This document shows positions 44,340 to 54,418 of a stretch of DNA of 64,000 bases, one piece after another (within the stretch, counting starts at the first letter, position 1; each line of letters begins with the position of its first letter). Location of the stretch: the NCBI RefSeq assembly GCF_010994275.1, contig NZ_WMCD01000001.1:682001-746000 (forward strand). The letters are read 5' to 3'. This DNA comes from Cyclobacterium jeungdonense (GTDB taxonomy: Bacteria; Bacteroidota; Bacteroidia; Cytophagales; Cyclobacteriaceae). Made by a program: the position numbers and the translations under genes. The notes beneath the pieces were generated by a model that did no database searches, was not told where the DNA came from, and saw only the letters and a program-made list of their open reading frames with translations.

Positions 44340-45533
44340 ATGAATATCGCCATGCTCGGTTCGGGCTTTATTGCTCGCTTTTACGCCACCACGCTTCATG
44401 CACAACGAAGAAAGGATCGGATTCTATCCGTCTATTCCCGAAATACCTCTCACGCGAAAAAGTTTGCTGCTGATTTTGGCCTGAATAAATACGGTAGTGA
44501 GATGGAAAAAATCATTCAGGACCCAGAAGTAGATGCTGTGATAGTCGCGCTTCCTAACCATTTACATGAAGAAGCGGTGCTGGCTTGTGTGGCTGCCCAG
44601 AAGGCGGTATTATGCACCAAGCCATTGGGTCGAAATGCCAGCGAGGCCAAACGCATGCTGGAGGCAGTGGAGAAAGCCGGCATATTTGCAGGTTATTTGG
44701 AAGATCTGTGTTACACCTCCAAGTTTTTGAAATCCCTGGCCAGCATAAAAGCAGGAAATCTGGGCAAAATCCTGTGGACCAAATCAAGAGAAGCGCATCC
44801 CGGTCCTCACAGCGATTGGTTTTGGGATAAAGAGCAATCAGGAGGGGGAGCCATTATTGATTTAGGCTGCCATTGTGTAGAAATAAGTAGAAACTTTATA
44901 GGTAAATCGATTCGTCCGGTGGAAGTGATGTGTTGGGCAGCTACCCAGGTGCATCCAATCGATGCGGAGGATCATGCGATTGGTTTGGTTAAGTATGAAA
45001 ATGGGGCCATCGGGCAATTTGAAGTTAGCTGGACTTTTCGGGGAGGAATGGATTTACGGGACGAGGTGATGGGTACGGAAGGTACTGTTTGGTTGAACAG
45101 TTTTTTACGCACCGGCTTTGAGATGTTTACAACAGGTAAAGGAGAAAACTATATCGCTGAAAAAGCCGAGTCAGATTCCGGTTGGCTTTTTCCGGTTGGC
45201 GATGAGTCACATGAACTTGGTTATCCGCAAATGTTTAGTGATATGTTTGATGCCATGGAGCAGGGAATAGAACCACAGGAAACCTTTTATGATGGTTATG
45301 TGGTGAATGCCATTCTGGATGCTGCCTTTCTCTCAGCAAAAAGTAAAAAATGGGAAAAAGTAATACTGGAAGACTGGCGCGGTGATAGCGGAATTAGAGA
45401 GGAAAAAAGCCAGGTTTCCTACGATGAAAAGTACTACTTAATTAAAAAAGAAATATTACCTAACGGAGCGGAAAAAGTAATTCTGAAAGACAAGGTGACC
45501 GGAGAAATCAAGCAGAAGACAATAAGAGACTGA
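44340..45533 (+). CDS. Gfo/Idh/MocA-family oxidoreductase
   Basis: An NAD(P)-dependent sugar-type dehydrogenase of about 397 residues. The N-terminal Rossmann strand is MNIAMLGSGFIARFYATTLHAQ. VDAVIVALPNHLHEEAVLAC, then LCTKPLG (the EKP-like strip, here TKP) follow. GGGAIIDLGCHCVEI carries the conserved His region. The frame is open 37 codons upstream but homology begins at the ATG at 44340. It has no signal peptide. The substrate is unknown. Confidence 0.88.
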   Translation: MNIAMLGSGFIARFYATTLHAQRRKDRILSVYSRNTSHAKKFAADFGLNKYGSEMEKIIQDPEVDAVIVALPNHLHEEAVLACVAAQKAVLCTKPLGRNASEAKRMLEAVEKAGIFAGYLEDLCYTSKFLKSLASIKAGNLGKILWTKSREAHPGPHSDWFWDKEQSGGGAIIDLGCHCVEISRNFIGKSIRPVEVMCWAATQVHPIDAEDHAIGLVKYENGAIGQFEVSWTFRGGMDLRDEVMGTEGTVWLNSFLRTGFEMFTTGKGENYIAEKAESDSGWLFPVGDESHELGYPQMFSDMFDAMEQGIEPQETFYDGYVVNAILDAAFLSAKSKKWEKVILEDWRGDSGIREEKSQVSYDEKYYLIKKEILPNGAEKVILKDKVTGEIKQKTIRD

Positions 45534-45697
45534 CCACTTATACCTTGCATCAGCTATCAACGTAATTTTCGGTACTTTTTGGGAATTAAGGCCAAAAAAA
45601 AGTTCGTAATTATATTATTTAGGCTATAATTGCGCTTCAAATTTTTATTAATCTAAGCAAGGACGCAGTCAATCTTCCAGGTTGGGTGTTGAATAAT

Positions 45698-47887
45698 ATG
45701 GGAAAAACGGTACGAAATAGTTGGTTTATTCTGGTGGCAGTTCTTTTAAGCCTTCCGGCATGGGGTCAGAAGATCAATGAAGATTACAAGTTGCATATAA
45801 AACGAGCCAGCTCGTCCATCACCATAGATGGAATCGTGGACGAACAAGCGTGGAAAGACGCAGAGGTAGCCAAGGATTTTTACATGATTCTTCCCATGGA
45901 TACCAGTTTTTCCCAGGTGGAGACAGAGGTGATGATGACCTATGATGAGGAGCGCCTGTATCTTTTGGTAATTAACCACCATGCCGTACCCGGGCCTTAT
46001 TATGTGGAATCTTTGCGCCGGGATTTTTCTTTCGGTAAAAATGACAATTTCCTGTTGTTTATGGACACCTTTGATGACCAGACCAATGGCTTTTCGTTCG
46101 GTGCCAATGCGGCAGGCGCTCAGTGGGATGGGATTATGTACGAAGGAGGGAAGGTAGATCTTAGCTGGGATAATAAGTGGGTCTCCAAAGTTAAGAATTA
46201 CGAAGACAAATGGGTCTTTGAAGCAGCCATCCCATTCAAATCTATCCGGTATAAAAAAGGTATCCGGGAATGGGGTATTAACTTCAGCCGACTGGACCTG
46301 AAGACCACCGAGAAGTCTGCCTGGGCACCCGTTCCCCGGCAATTTCCCTCGGCTTCTTTGGCCTACACGGGAGTGTTGGTCTGGGACGAGGCTCCCCCAG
46401 AGGCGGGAATGAATATATCCATCATTCCATATGCTATGGGAGGCAGGGTGAAGGATCACGAGGGTGGTCTGCCTACCGATTACCAAAACCGGGTAGGAGT
46501 TGATGCTAAAATTGCCATTAGTTCTTCGTTAAACCTGGATCTTACCGTAAATCCTGATTTCTCTCAGGTGGAAGTAGACCGGCAAATCACCAATCTGGAC
46601 AGATTTGAATTGTTTTTTCCTGAACGAAGGCAATTCTTTCTTGAAAATGGGGATTTGTTTGCCAATTTTGGTTACGAAACCATACGGCCCTTCTTTTCCA
46701 GACGGATTGGGCTGAATGCGCCCATACAGTTCGGTGCCCGACTCAGCGGTAAAATCAACAGGGATTGGCGAATCGGAGCCATGAATATGCAAACGGGACA
46801 GGTTGAGGAAACATTGACACCCTCACAGAACTTTACGGTAATGGCTGCCCAGCGGCGCGTGGGACAACGATCCAATATTGGGGCCATTTTTGTTAATAGG
46901 GCTTCCATTGGGGAAGTTCCCGGTGTCAATGGCACCGATGCCACCGTAACAACGGACTATAACCGAAACCTGGGCCTGGAGTACAACCTGGCTTCTTCCA
47001 ATAACTTATGGACAGGAAAGGCTTTTTTCTTAAAATCGTTTAGCCCTAACCAATCAGGGGAAAGCCTGGTGCATGCCGCTAACTTGAAATATACCAGCGG
47101 AAATCTCACCTGGGAATGGAAACACGAATACGTTTCTCCCCGATACACCGCCGAAGTAGGTTACGTTCCGAGAAATGGCTATTACCGGATCAATCCAAAT
47201 ACCGCCTATTTGTTTTTTCCCGATAGCAAAAAAATTCTTCGGCACGGTCCCACGATCAATTCGTCTCTGTTTTATAACATGAATTGGGAACAAACCGATA
47301 ACATCACCGAACTGGGCTACACGATGCGTTTCAGGAGTCAAAGTAATCTGACGGCGAGATATGCTTACAACCGGATTTGGTTGCAGCGGCCGTTCGACCC
47401 TACCAACTTTAGTGGAGATACCCTGGCAGCTTTTACGAATCATACCTGGAGTTCCGTAGGCATGGAATACGTTTCCAAACCTCAGAGTCTTTTTACCTAT
47501 TCGCTCTCGTCTCAGTATGGGGGCTATTTTGCGGATGGCGAACGATTCAATTTTTCCGGGGAATTGGGATACCGCTTTCAGCCTTATGTGGGACTGACCT
47601 TAACCGGAAACTACAACCAGCTGGATTTGCCCGAGCCCTGGGGAGATACGAGATTCTGGCTTGTAGGTCCACGAGTGGATGTGACCTTCACCAATACCCT
47701 GTTTTTTACGGCATTTGCACAGTACAATGAGCAAATAGACAATATTAACCTGAATACCCGGTTTCAGTGGCGATTTAAGCCCGCTTCCGATCTGTATCTG
47801 GTGTTTACAGACAATTACCTGCCGGCCCCGTTTTATGTAAAAAACAGAACACTGGCATTAAAATTTACCTATTGGTGGACCCTTTAA
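45698..47887 (+). CDS. DUF5916 outer-membrane protein with CBM9-like N-terminal domain
   Basis: A protein of about 729 residues with a signal peptide (ILVAVLLSLPAWGQ). An N-terminal CBM9-type carbohydrate-binding domain (ITIDGIVDEQAWKDAEVAKDF, about 35-230) is followed by a long beta-barrel domain (LDLTVNPDFSQVEVDRQITN, FFPERRQFFLENGDLF) with alternating strands to the C-terminal aromatic residues. These proteins are common in Bacteroidota and uncharacterised. Upstream GTG and TTG codons extend the frame, and the ATG at 45698 is preferred. Confidence 0.88.
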   Translation: MGKTVRNSWFILVAVLLSLPAWGQKINEDYKLHIKRASSSITIDGIVDEQAWKDAEVAKDFYMILPMDTSFSQVETEVMMTYDEERLYLLVINHHAVPGPYYVESLRRDFSFGKNDNFLLFMDTFDDQTNGFSFGANAAGAQWDGIMYEGGKVDLSWDNKWVSKVKNYEDKWVFEAAIPFKSIRYKKGIREWGINFSRLDLKTTEKSAWAPVPRQFPSASLAYTGVLVWDEAPPEAGMNISIIPYAMGGRVKDHEGGLPTDYQNRVGVDAKIAISSSLNLDLTVNPDFSQVEVDRQITNLDRFELFFPERRQFFLENGDLFANFGYETIRPFFSRRIGLNAPIQFGARLSGKINRDWRIGAMNMQTGQVEETLTPSQNFTVMAAQRRVGQRSNIGAIFVNRASIGEVPGVNGTDATVTTDYNRNLGLEYNLASSNNLWTGKAFFLKSFSPNQSGESLVHAANLKYTSGNLTWEWKHEYVSPRYTAEVGYVPRNGYYRINPNTAYLFFPDSKKILRHGPTINSSLFYNMNWEQTDNITELGYTMRFRSQSNLTARYAYNRIWLQRPFDPTNFSGDTLAAFTNHTWSSVGMEYVSKPQSLFTYSLSSQYGGYFADGERFNFSGELGYRFQPYVGLTLTGNYNQLDLPEPWGDTRFWLVGPRVDVTFTNTLFFTAFAQYNEQIDNINLNTRFQWRFKPASDLYLVFTDNYLPAPFYVKNRTLALKFTYWWTL

Positions 47888-47889
47888 TG

Positions 47890-48834
47890 TTACCAAAGGT
47901 CCAGTCCTAATAACTTTCTTCCCAGCGGGCTGAGGTTGGCTTGCGGATAGCGGGTTTGTTCCCAATTTCTCGGATCTCCGGGAAAAGCAAACCCATCAGG
48001 AGCAATGCGGTCCCTCCAGGAAGTAATCCGCCAATTTCTTAATGCTTCATCTTCATTTGCCGCCGGCATCATGGAAATGTACTGGGCCATTCGAACGCTA
48101 TTTTTACTTCGATTAGGTCGAATACCGTGGGGCAACTTGCTATTAAAAATCAATAAATCTCCTTCCTCCAGTTTTACCTTTGTTAGGGTATACCCGCTAA
48201 TATCCGGCTTGAAAATGTCCCGATCATTGGGTTGGTTTTTTTTCCAGGTATCGAAATTGCGATACAATTCCGGGACGCATTGAAATCCTCCCACGTTTGG
48301 ATCCGTCTGATCGTTTAGTGCGACCAATCCCTGAACGTTGTCTTCATCTGATTCGGGATCGTAATCCCAGTGAATAAATCCCTTGAATTCAAAATCCGGC
48401 CGTGCAGGGAGGTTGAGATTGGCCCGGTCTATGGTTACCCACAATTCATCTATTCCCCAGATGTCAGCGAAGGATTCGTAAACCTTGGGATATTGACGGA
48501 TATCCCATAAGTATTGGTGATTGTAGATTTCCACCATGCCACTATTGGTGAGTTCTTTCATTTTCATTTCACCTTTACTCGCAGCATACCAGGTTTCGGA
48601 ATCATCAGGATTCTTCTCCTCAAATTCCCATAACAGGCTTTGCAGACGGGTGGTATAACCTCTTGGAACTGCCTTTTTGACAATCACATACCCATTTTCT
48701 TTCCAGAATTTCCAGTCTACCTCAGTCAGTACCTTCAAGGGTTTGTTTTGCGAGCGGTTGTTTAATTTTACCTTCCCGCCAGCTGTTGCAGAAGGATTTC
48801 CGGGAATATCTTTATGTTTTTTCGTTACGGCCAT
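47890..48834 (-). CDS. Phytanoyl-CoA dioxygenase (PhyH) family protein
   Basis: A 314-residue Fe(II)/2-oxoglutarate-dependent oxygenase. A double-stranded beta-helix carries HWDYDP (His-x-Asp iron ligands), GGFQCVPELYR and PHGIRPNRS (distal His, then the Arg that binds 2-oxoglutarate). A basic N-terminal tail precedes the domain. The substrate is not predictable. It converges on the DUF5916 gene with a 2-bp gap. Confidence 0.87.
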   Translation of the reverse strand: MAVTKKHKDIPGNPSATAGGKVKLNNRSQNKPLKVLTEVDWKFWKENGYVIVKKAVPRGYTTRLQSLLWEFEEKNPDDSETWYAASKGEMKMKELTNSGMVEIYNHQYLWDIRQYPKVYESFADIWGIDELWVTIDRANLNLPARPDFEFKGFIHWDYDPESDEDNVQGLVALNDQTDPNVGGFQCVPELYRNFDTWKKNQPNDRDIFKPDISGYTLTKVKLEEGDLLIFNSKLPHGIRPNRSKNSVRMAQYISMMPAANEDEALRNWRITSWRDRIAPDGFAFPGDPRNWEQTRYPQANLSPLGRKLLGLDLW

Positions 48835-48994
48835 GGTAAAATTTACTTATCTTACAGGCAGAATATACTGGTAAAAAATAACTTTAACAAGCAGTGTTGC
48901 CAAACGAATAAATTTCTTAGGGGTTTTAATCTGCCTATATTTCCACTAATGTAAATTAGTTTTAGGATCGCATATACTATGCTTAGCTTGAAAT

Positions 48995-51478
48995 ATGATA
49001 CCTACACCAACGCGTCTTTTTTCCACCGTCTTCCTTTTCGTCCTGGGATTGTTTCCGGGATTTTGTTCTTTTACAAGCGCTCAGAGCAGTTCGGAAATTT
49101 ACCATGACTTACTGAAGCTCAAGGAAACCAAAAGGGTCTTGTACCTGGCTGCTCATCCCGATGACGAAAACACAAGGCTGATAGCCTATTTGGCGAATGC
49201 AGAACATGCTGAAGTAGGTTACCTGTCCCTGACCCGGGGAGGTGGCGGCCAAAACCTGATCGGAAAAGAATTGGGTATCGAATTGGGAATGATCCGTACG
49301 CAGGAATTGCTTAAAGCAAGGGAAACGGATGGAGGCCGGCAATTCTTTTCCCGAGCCATCGATTTTGGATACAGCCGTAATCCAGACGAAACCCTGAGCA
49401 ATTGGGATCGAAACAAATTGCTATCCGATCTGGTATGGGTGATCCGCAATTTTCAACCGGACCTGCTTATTACCCGATTTAATACCATTCCAGGCACAAC
49501 TCATGGTCATCATACTACCTCTGCCATTCTTGCTGGGGAGGCCTTCGTACTCTCTGGAAACGCCAATGCCTTCCCTGAGCAGTTGAAATGGGTGGAGCCC
49601 TGGTCTGCAAAACGGATATTTTGGAATGCTTATAATTGGGGCGCACAGTACGAACCCAAACCCGGTATTCCTTACCACACCTTTCCAGTTGGTGCATTTA
49701 ATTCCCTTTTGGGTACCAGCTATTCGCAAATTGCAGCCGATAGTCGCACCATGCATAAATCCCAGGGGTTTGGTTCTACTGCCAGTATCGGTGAAAGTAA
49801 AGATTTTATCGAATTCGTCGCTGGAGCTCCTTTTGAAAACGACCCTTTTGAAGGAATTCCGGACCGCTGGCGAAATCTGGATAAAGGTGCTGAGATTAAA
49901 AATAGTATTGAAATACTCCTTGACACGTTCGATTTTGCAAATCCGGGCAACAACCTGCCCCGTCTACTGGAAATTAAAGCGCAATTAAATCAGGTTCAGG
50001 AAAGTTTACCTTGGGTCAAAGAAAAACAAAACCAGCTAGAACGGATTATTCTGGATGTACTGGGTTGGAAGGCTTTGTTTTTGGCCGACAAAGAGTTGTC
50101 TTATCCATCAGATCAAATCCAGGGGAAACTGATAGTCAACCTACCTGGTGAGCAGGGTGTGCAACTGGAAGAATTTGAGGTACTGGATAGTGTTTATGAA
50201 TTGGAGGGCAAGGTAGCGGATAATCAGCCGTTTGAATGGGAGCATGAACTTCAGATACCGGCAACCCATCCTATATCGCAGCCTTATTGGCTGAAAAGCC
50301 CACCCAAGGAAAACCTTTATATCGTAGAATCACAGCAAGCAATAGGAAAACCCTTTAATGATCCGGCTGTTTCAGGAACCCTTCGTTTCCGGATTAAAGA
50401 TCAACTTTTTAAGGTTAACATTCCGCTACAGTACCGATATAATGATCAGGTAAATGGCGAAATCATTCAGCCATTCACGGTAGTGCCAAAAATTTCCCTT
50501 TCGATTGATCAGGAAAATGTCTTTTTATTAGGGAAACAGGAGGCAAATATAGGCGTTACCCTGGCGTTTGAGGAAGAATTGGAAGAAGGAACATTGGGTA
50601 TCAGCGGATTGGGTAGGGACGATTATTCTGTAGTGGAGCGTATAGAGGACAGGGCCAACAACAGAATCTATTTTAACCTCGCTCTAACCAATCCTAATGG
50701 GGAAGCCCGATCTTCCCATACCGTTTTTTATAAAACCCAGGAGGGGAGGATTTACGACCAGGGAAAAAAACGTATAGAGCATCCGCATATTCCCAATCTG
50801 ACTTATTTTCCACAAGCCTCCTTTAACCTGATACGGTTAAATATGGACATGCGGAGTCAGACAATTGGCTACATTCCGGGTGCCGGCGATGATATTCCTG
50901 AAGTTTTGAGAAACCTGGGCTACACGGTGGAAATTCTCGAAAACAGCAACATGGGACCTGCTATTTTCAGTAATTATTCCACGCTCATAGTGGGAATTCG
51001 CGCCTTTAATGTTAATCAGAACCTGGCCAATCAGACGGCGGCTTTGATGGACTACGTTAAAGAAGGAGGCAATCTGATTGTTCAGTACAATACCAGCTCA
51101 CCTTTGCTGTCCAGAGAATTTGGACCTTACCCTTTGGAACTATCCAGAGACAGGATTACGGTTGAGGAGTCACCGGTTAAAATTCTGTTGAAAGAGCATC
51201 CGGTGATGAATTTTCCAAATGAGATCAGTGAAAGTGATTTTAAGGGATGGGTTCAGGAACGAGGGCTGTATTTTCCTGGCAATTGGGATGATCGCTATCA
51301 AACTCCTCTGGAAATGCAGGATCCAAACGAACCACCCACCCGGGGATCACTTTTAGTGAGCAGTTATGGATCGGGGCACTATACCTATTCGGGCATATCC
51401 TGGTTTCGATTACTGCCAGCTGGCGTACCGGGAGCTATCAAGTTATTTGTAAATTTAATCGAACAAGGCAATGAGTAA
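48995..51478 (+). CDS. Exported PIG-L family deacetylase with C-terminal GATase-like domain
   Basis: An 827-residue exported protein (signal peptide ending near TSAQ, residue 30). The N-terminal PIG-L/LmbE zinc deacetylase domain (about 45-260) has AAHPDDE (52-58) and HGHH metal ligands. The middle beta-sandwich part (about 370-610) resembles NPCBM/NEW-like modules. The C-terminal Rossmann-like part (IGYIPGAGDDIPEVLRNLGY to STLIVGIRAFNVN) is glutamine-amidotransferase-like. Known PIG-L enzymes deacetylate N-acetylglucosaminyl conjugates. The stop overlaps a 36-residue membrane peptide by 8 bp, which in turn overlaps a sodium symporter. Confidence 0.88.
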   Translation: MIPTPTRLFSTVFLFVLGLFPGFCSFTSAQSSSEIYHDLLKLKETKRVLYLAAHPDDENTRLIAYLANAEHAEVGYLSLTRGGGGQNLIGKELGIELGMIRTQELLKARETDGGRQFFSRAIDFGYSRNPDETLSNWDRNKLLSDLVWVIRNFQPDLLITRFNTIPGTTHGHHTTSAILAGEAFVLSGNANAFPEQLKWVEPWSAKRIFWNAYNWGAQYEPKPGIPYHTFPVGAFNSLLGTSYSQIAADSRTMHKSQGFGSTASIGESKDFIEFVAGAPFENDPFEGIPDRWRNLDKGAEIKNSIEILLDTFDFANPGNNLPRLLEIKAQLNQVQESLPWVKEKQNQLERIILDVLGWKALFLADKELSYPSDQIQGKLIVNLPGEQGVQLEEFEVLDSVYELEGKVADNQPFEWEHELQIPATHPISQPYWLKSPPKENLYIVESQQAIGKPFNDPAVSGTLRFRIKDQLFKVNIPLQYRYNDQVNGEIIQPFTVVPKISLSIDQENVFLLGKQEANIGVTLAFEEELEEGTLGISGLGRDDYSVVERIEDRANNRIYFNLALTNPNGEARSSHTVFYKTQEGRIYDQGKKRIEHPHIPNLTYFPQASFNLIRLNMDMRSQTIGYIPGAGDDIPEVLRNLGYTVEILENSNMGPAIFSNYSTLIVGIRAFNVNQNLANQTAALMDYVKEGGNLIVQYNTSSPLLSREFGPYPLELSRDRITVEESPVKILLKEHPVMNFPNEISESDFKGWVQERGLYFPGNWDDRYQTPLEMQDPNEPPTRGSLLVSSYGSGHYTYSGISWFRLLPAGVPGAIKLFVNLIEQGNE

Positions 51479-51581
51479 GGAGAAGGACTTTCGGCACTGG
51501 GCCGGTTTGTACTGGATGCAGGTAGTGGTCCTGGCCGTATTGATTGCGTTGTTTTATTGGTTAACCCTGGCTTTTTCATGA
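51471..51581 (+). CDS. 36-residue single-span membrane peptide coupled to symporter
   Basis: A frame of 36 codons starts 8 bp inside the end of the PIG-L gene and ends with ATGA overlap on the symporter start (51578). It encodes MSKEKDFRHWAGLYWMQ followed by one hydrophobic span (VVVLAVLIALFYWLTLAF). The double overlap and amphipathic single-span layout suggest a real, translationally coupled gene. Small partner subunits are known for some sodium:solute symporters (for example DUF4212 and DUF485 proteins), but those are longer. It may be a tiny subunit of the downstream transporter. Confidence 0.68.
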   Translation: MSKEKDFRHWAGLYWMQVVVLAVLIALFYWLTLAFS

Positions 51582-53293
51582 GTTACCTGGATTGGGCCAT
51601 CATGTTTGGCACCTTGCTGGCCATTGCTTCTTATGGCGTTTACAAAACCTATGGCCCCAAGGACATGGATAAGTACCTTCGGGGAGGAAATGATCTAAGC
51701 TGGTGGACCATCGGACTTTCCATTATGGCCACGCAGGCTTCGGCCATTACTTTTTTGAGTACCCCGGGACAAGCCTATGCAGATGGCATGCGCTTTATTC
51801 AGTTTTACTTCGGATTACCCGTGGCCATGATTATTATTTCGGTGGTTTTTTTACCGATCTACTATCGGTTGAAGGTATACACGGCTTACGAATATCTCGA
51901 ATCCCGTTTTGATCTGAAAACCCGAACCCTTACTGCTGGGTTATTTTTGATCCAACGAGGCCTGGCTGCCGGGATTACCATCTATGCTCCCTCGATAATA
52001 TTATCCACCCTTTTGGGGTGGAACCTGACCATTACCAATTTCTTTATTGGACTGGTTGTGATCATTTATACCGTATCCGGAGGAACTAAAGCCGTATCCA
52101 TTACACAGAAACAACAAATGACGGTCATGATGGGTGGTATGATTCTGGCCGGAATTATCGTCATTCAAATGATTCCGGTGAAATTTACCGACGCCTTGCA
52201 TTTGGCTGGGAAGATGGAAAAGTTAAACATTGTCAATTTTGAATTTGACCTTTCGGATCGCTATAATTTTTGGTCTGGGGTTACTGGTGCTTTGTTTTTG
52301 TTCCTTTCCTATTTCGGAACCGACCAATCACAGGTTCAACGCTATCTGAGCGGACGCTCCCTGACCCAAAGCAGAATGGGATTGATGATGAACGGGTTTT
52401 TGAAGGTGCCCATGCAATTCGTTATCCTGTTTATCGGGGTGATGGTTTTTGTGTTTTACCAGTTTTTTCAGCCCCCTGTCATCTTTAATACCGTTCAGTT
52501 GGATAATCTCAAGCAAAGCGAATACCTTGGCGAGTTGGAAGAACTTGAAAAAGAATATACAGAAGTGTTCCAAAGTAAGAGCCAAAGCATTCAGGAGTTG
52601 CTAGGAGCTATTAAGTCCGAAAATACGCAGGAAACACAGAAATATAAATCAGCGATTTTTGAACAGTCTTACCAGCAGGAGCAGGTAAGGAAGCAGGTGA
52701 AAGCGTTGATTGTCAGAAACGATCCCCTGGCGGAAACCAATGATACAGATTACGTATTCATGCGATTTGTGATGGATTACCTACCGAAGGGGATTGTGGG
52801 ATTGCTATTTGCTGTAATTTTCAGCGCAGCCATGTCTTCTACCGCATCCGAATTGAATGCGCTGTCATCCACCACCACCATAGATATTTACAAGCGCTCC
52901 TTGCATACAACCGGTAGTTCCAGGCATTACATGCTGTCCTCAAAATGGTTTACAGCACTTTGGGGATTGTTTGCTGTTCTCTTTGCAACCTATGCTACCT
53001 TATTTGAAAACCTGATTCAGGCTGTCAATTTGCTGGGGTCCCTGTTTTACGGAACCATTCTGGGCATCTTTTTGGTAGGATTTTTTCTGAAATGGGTAGG
53101 GGGAAAGGCAGTATTTATCGCAGCTATCATTGCGGAATTGATGATATTAACCCTTCACTATTTCAATGGAACCACCCTGTATGGTTTTGATGTGGATGTG
53201 GGGTACCTTTGGTACAATGCCATTGGCTGTTTATTGGTGATGCTGATGGCCATGTTGATTCAGTCGGGAATAGGACCTGAACCAAAAAAATAA
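51578..53293 (+). CDS. Sodium:solute symporter (SSS family)
   Basis: A Na+-coupled transporter of 571 residues with about 13 to 14 spans. The family strip LSIMATQASAITFLSTPGQAYADGM includes sodium-site residues, and FLSYFGTDQSQVQRYLSGRS and VIFSAAMSSTASELNALSST are typical of SSS/SLC5. An additional charged, coiled-coil-like insertion lies between spans (about 310-385, YLGELEELEKEYTEVFQSKS). The substrate may be a product of the coupled PIG-L deacetylase (inference). I prefer the ATG at 51578 over an upstream TTG. Confidence 0.93.
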   Translation: MSYLDWAIMFGTLLAIASYGVYKTYGPKDMDKYLRGGNDLSWWTIGLSIMATQASAITFLSTPGQAYADGMRFIQFYFGLPVAMIIISVVFLPIYYRLKVYTAYEYLESRFDLKTRTLTAGLFLIQRGLAAGITIYAPSIILSTLLGWNLTITNFFIGLVVIIYTVSGGTKAVSITQKQQMTVMMGGMILAGIIVIQMIPVKFTDALHLAGKMEKLNIVNFEFDLSDRYNFWSGVTGALFLFLSYFGTDQSQVQRYLSGRSLTQSRMGLMMNGFLKVPMQFVILFIGVMVFVFYQFFQPPVIFNTVQLDNLKQSEYLGELEELEKEYTEVFQSKSQSIQELLGAIKSENTQETQKYKSAIFEQSYQQEQVRKQVKALIVRNDPLAETNDTDYVFMRFVMDYLPKGIVGLLFAVIFSAAMSSTASELNALSSTTTIDIYKRSLHTTGSSRHYMLSSKWFTALWGLFAVLFATYATLFENLIQAVNLLGSLFYGTILGIFLVGFFLKWVGGKAVFIAAIIAELMILTLHYFNGTTLYGFDVDVGYLWYNAIGCLLVMLMAMLIQSGIGPEPKK

Positions 53294-53300
53294 AGAAATT

Positions 53301-53323
53301 GGAGCTGCATTTTGAGCAGCTCC
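53301..53323. terminator. Hairpin between convergent genes
   Basis: GGAGCTGC and GCAGCTCC form a perfect 8-bp stem with a 7-nt loop, 8 bp after the symporter stop and 11 bp from the end of the convergent DUF2911 gene. On the minus strand it is followed by an interrupted T run. Confidence 0.75.
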
Positions 53324-53333
53324 ATATAAAAAA

Positions 53334-54182
53334 TTATTTAAGCGATTCAATCAATCGCTCGTTTAATCTTACGTAGTCGGGATTATTGGCTTCTTCGGCC
53401 ATCGCCATTGATCTTTCAGCGGTCTCAACGGCTTCTGTTTTCATACCTAATTTGGCCTGGATTTTTGCTTTTAGGTGCACCGTATAGTACTTGGGGTCCT
53501 GATTTACCGACTTGGTAATCCATTCAAGAGCGGTATTCAGGTCTTTATCATTGGTGAAGTAATAATTTGCTGCCTGAAAATAGAGGCCCGGATTATCAGA
53601 TTCCTGGTCGATTAGCAATTCCCTGATTTGTTTCATTACAATCGGGTCTACTTCTGATTCGATTCGAAATTCAATTTGCGTTTTATCCCAGGAAAGGTTA
53701 ACGGTAGCACCGGTATCCGTAAGTTCCGCAAACTGAATGGTCATGGTTTCCACCACTGGTTTTTGCTTTCTTGCCGGTACCTGGATTCGCAAGGCATCAT
53801 CTTCGGCGCTGTAACCCATTGCTCCCCAAAGTTCGGTCTTTTTGGAGAAAATGACGGTCCATTGGTTTTTACCGGGGATGGTGTACAGGGCATATTTTCC
53901 GGCTGGAAGCGCCTGACCGTTTACACGAACATCCGTATCAAATTCAAGTGTTGTAGGATTATTTGCACCGGTTCTCCATACTTGCCCAAAGGGCACCAGT
54001 TCTCCAAAAATTTCCCTTCCTTTTTTTCCCGGTCTGGAATAATCCAAATGCAAGACAGTCAATCCCATTTGTTGAGACACTTTACTGTGAGGGCTTGCCG
54101 GAGGCATGTTAATTTGAGCAAATCCGACTAATTGGACCAATGACAAAATAGTCGCTAGAAAAAGCATTTTTTTTGTTTTCAT
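53334..54182 (-). CDS. DUF2911 domain-containing exported protein
   Basis: A 282-residue protein with a signal peptide (cleaved near GFAQ). A DUF2911 domain (SQQMGLTVLHLDYSRPGKKGREIFGELVPFGQVWRTGANN, to about residue 180) is followed by a helical TPR-like C-terminal part (WITKSVNQDPKYYTVHLKAK). DUF2911 proteins are frequent in Bacteroidota and their role is not known. It converges on the symporter. Confidence 0.88.
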   Translation of the reverse strand: MKTKKMLFLATILSLVQLVGFAQINMPPASPHSKVSQQMGLTVLHLDYSRPGKKGREIFGELVPFGQVWRTGANNPTTLEFDTDVRVNGQALPAGKYALYTIPGKNQWTVIFSKKTELWGAMGYSAEDDALRIQVPARKQKPVVETMTIQFAELTDTGATVNLSWDKTQIEFRIESEVDPIVMKQIRELLIDQESDNPGLYFQAANYYFTNDKDLNTALEWITKSVNQDPKYYTVHLKAKIQAKLGMKTEAVETAERSMAMAEEANNPDYVRLNERLIESLK

Positions 54183-54418
54183 AGATATTTATAATTAAAT
54201 TGTAGTTATGAACCCGTTAAAATACAACCTGTTTATACCACTGGTTTTTTCCTTATAGCAACGGTATCAGAATTGCGGGCAAAGATAGTTAAATTACTAT
54301 TAATATATGTGTGATTCCGTAGTTCTTGCGGGAAACGGTCTATCCGTAGCTCATAGGAACTGGGGATTTTTGAATATTATTTTTACTGGTTTTTAATATA
54401 AACGATAACATTCTTTCA

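Noticed and set aside
47054..47443. 129-codon minus-strand ORF within the DUF5916 gene
   Set aside because: It is an antisense shadow of a clearly coding beta-barrel frame.
54300..54365. TCCGTAG(T/C)TC direct repeat upstream of the hydroxyacid dehydrogenase as an operator or riboswitch
   Set aside because: The repeat is short and the fold is not convincing. It is not distinguishable from chance.
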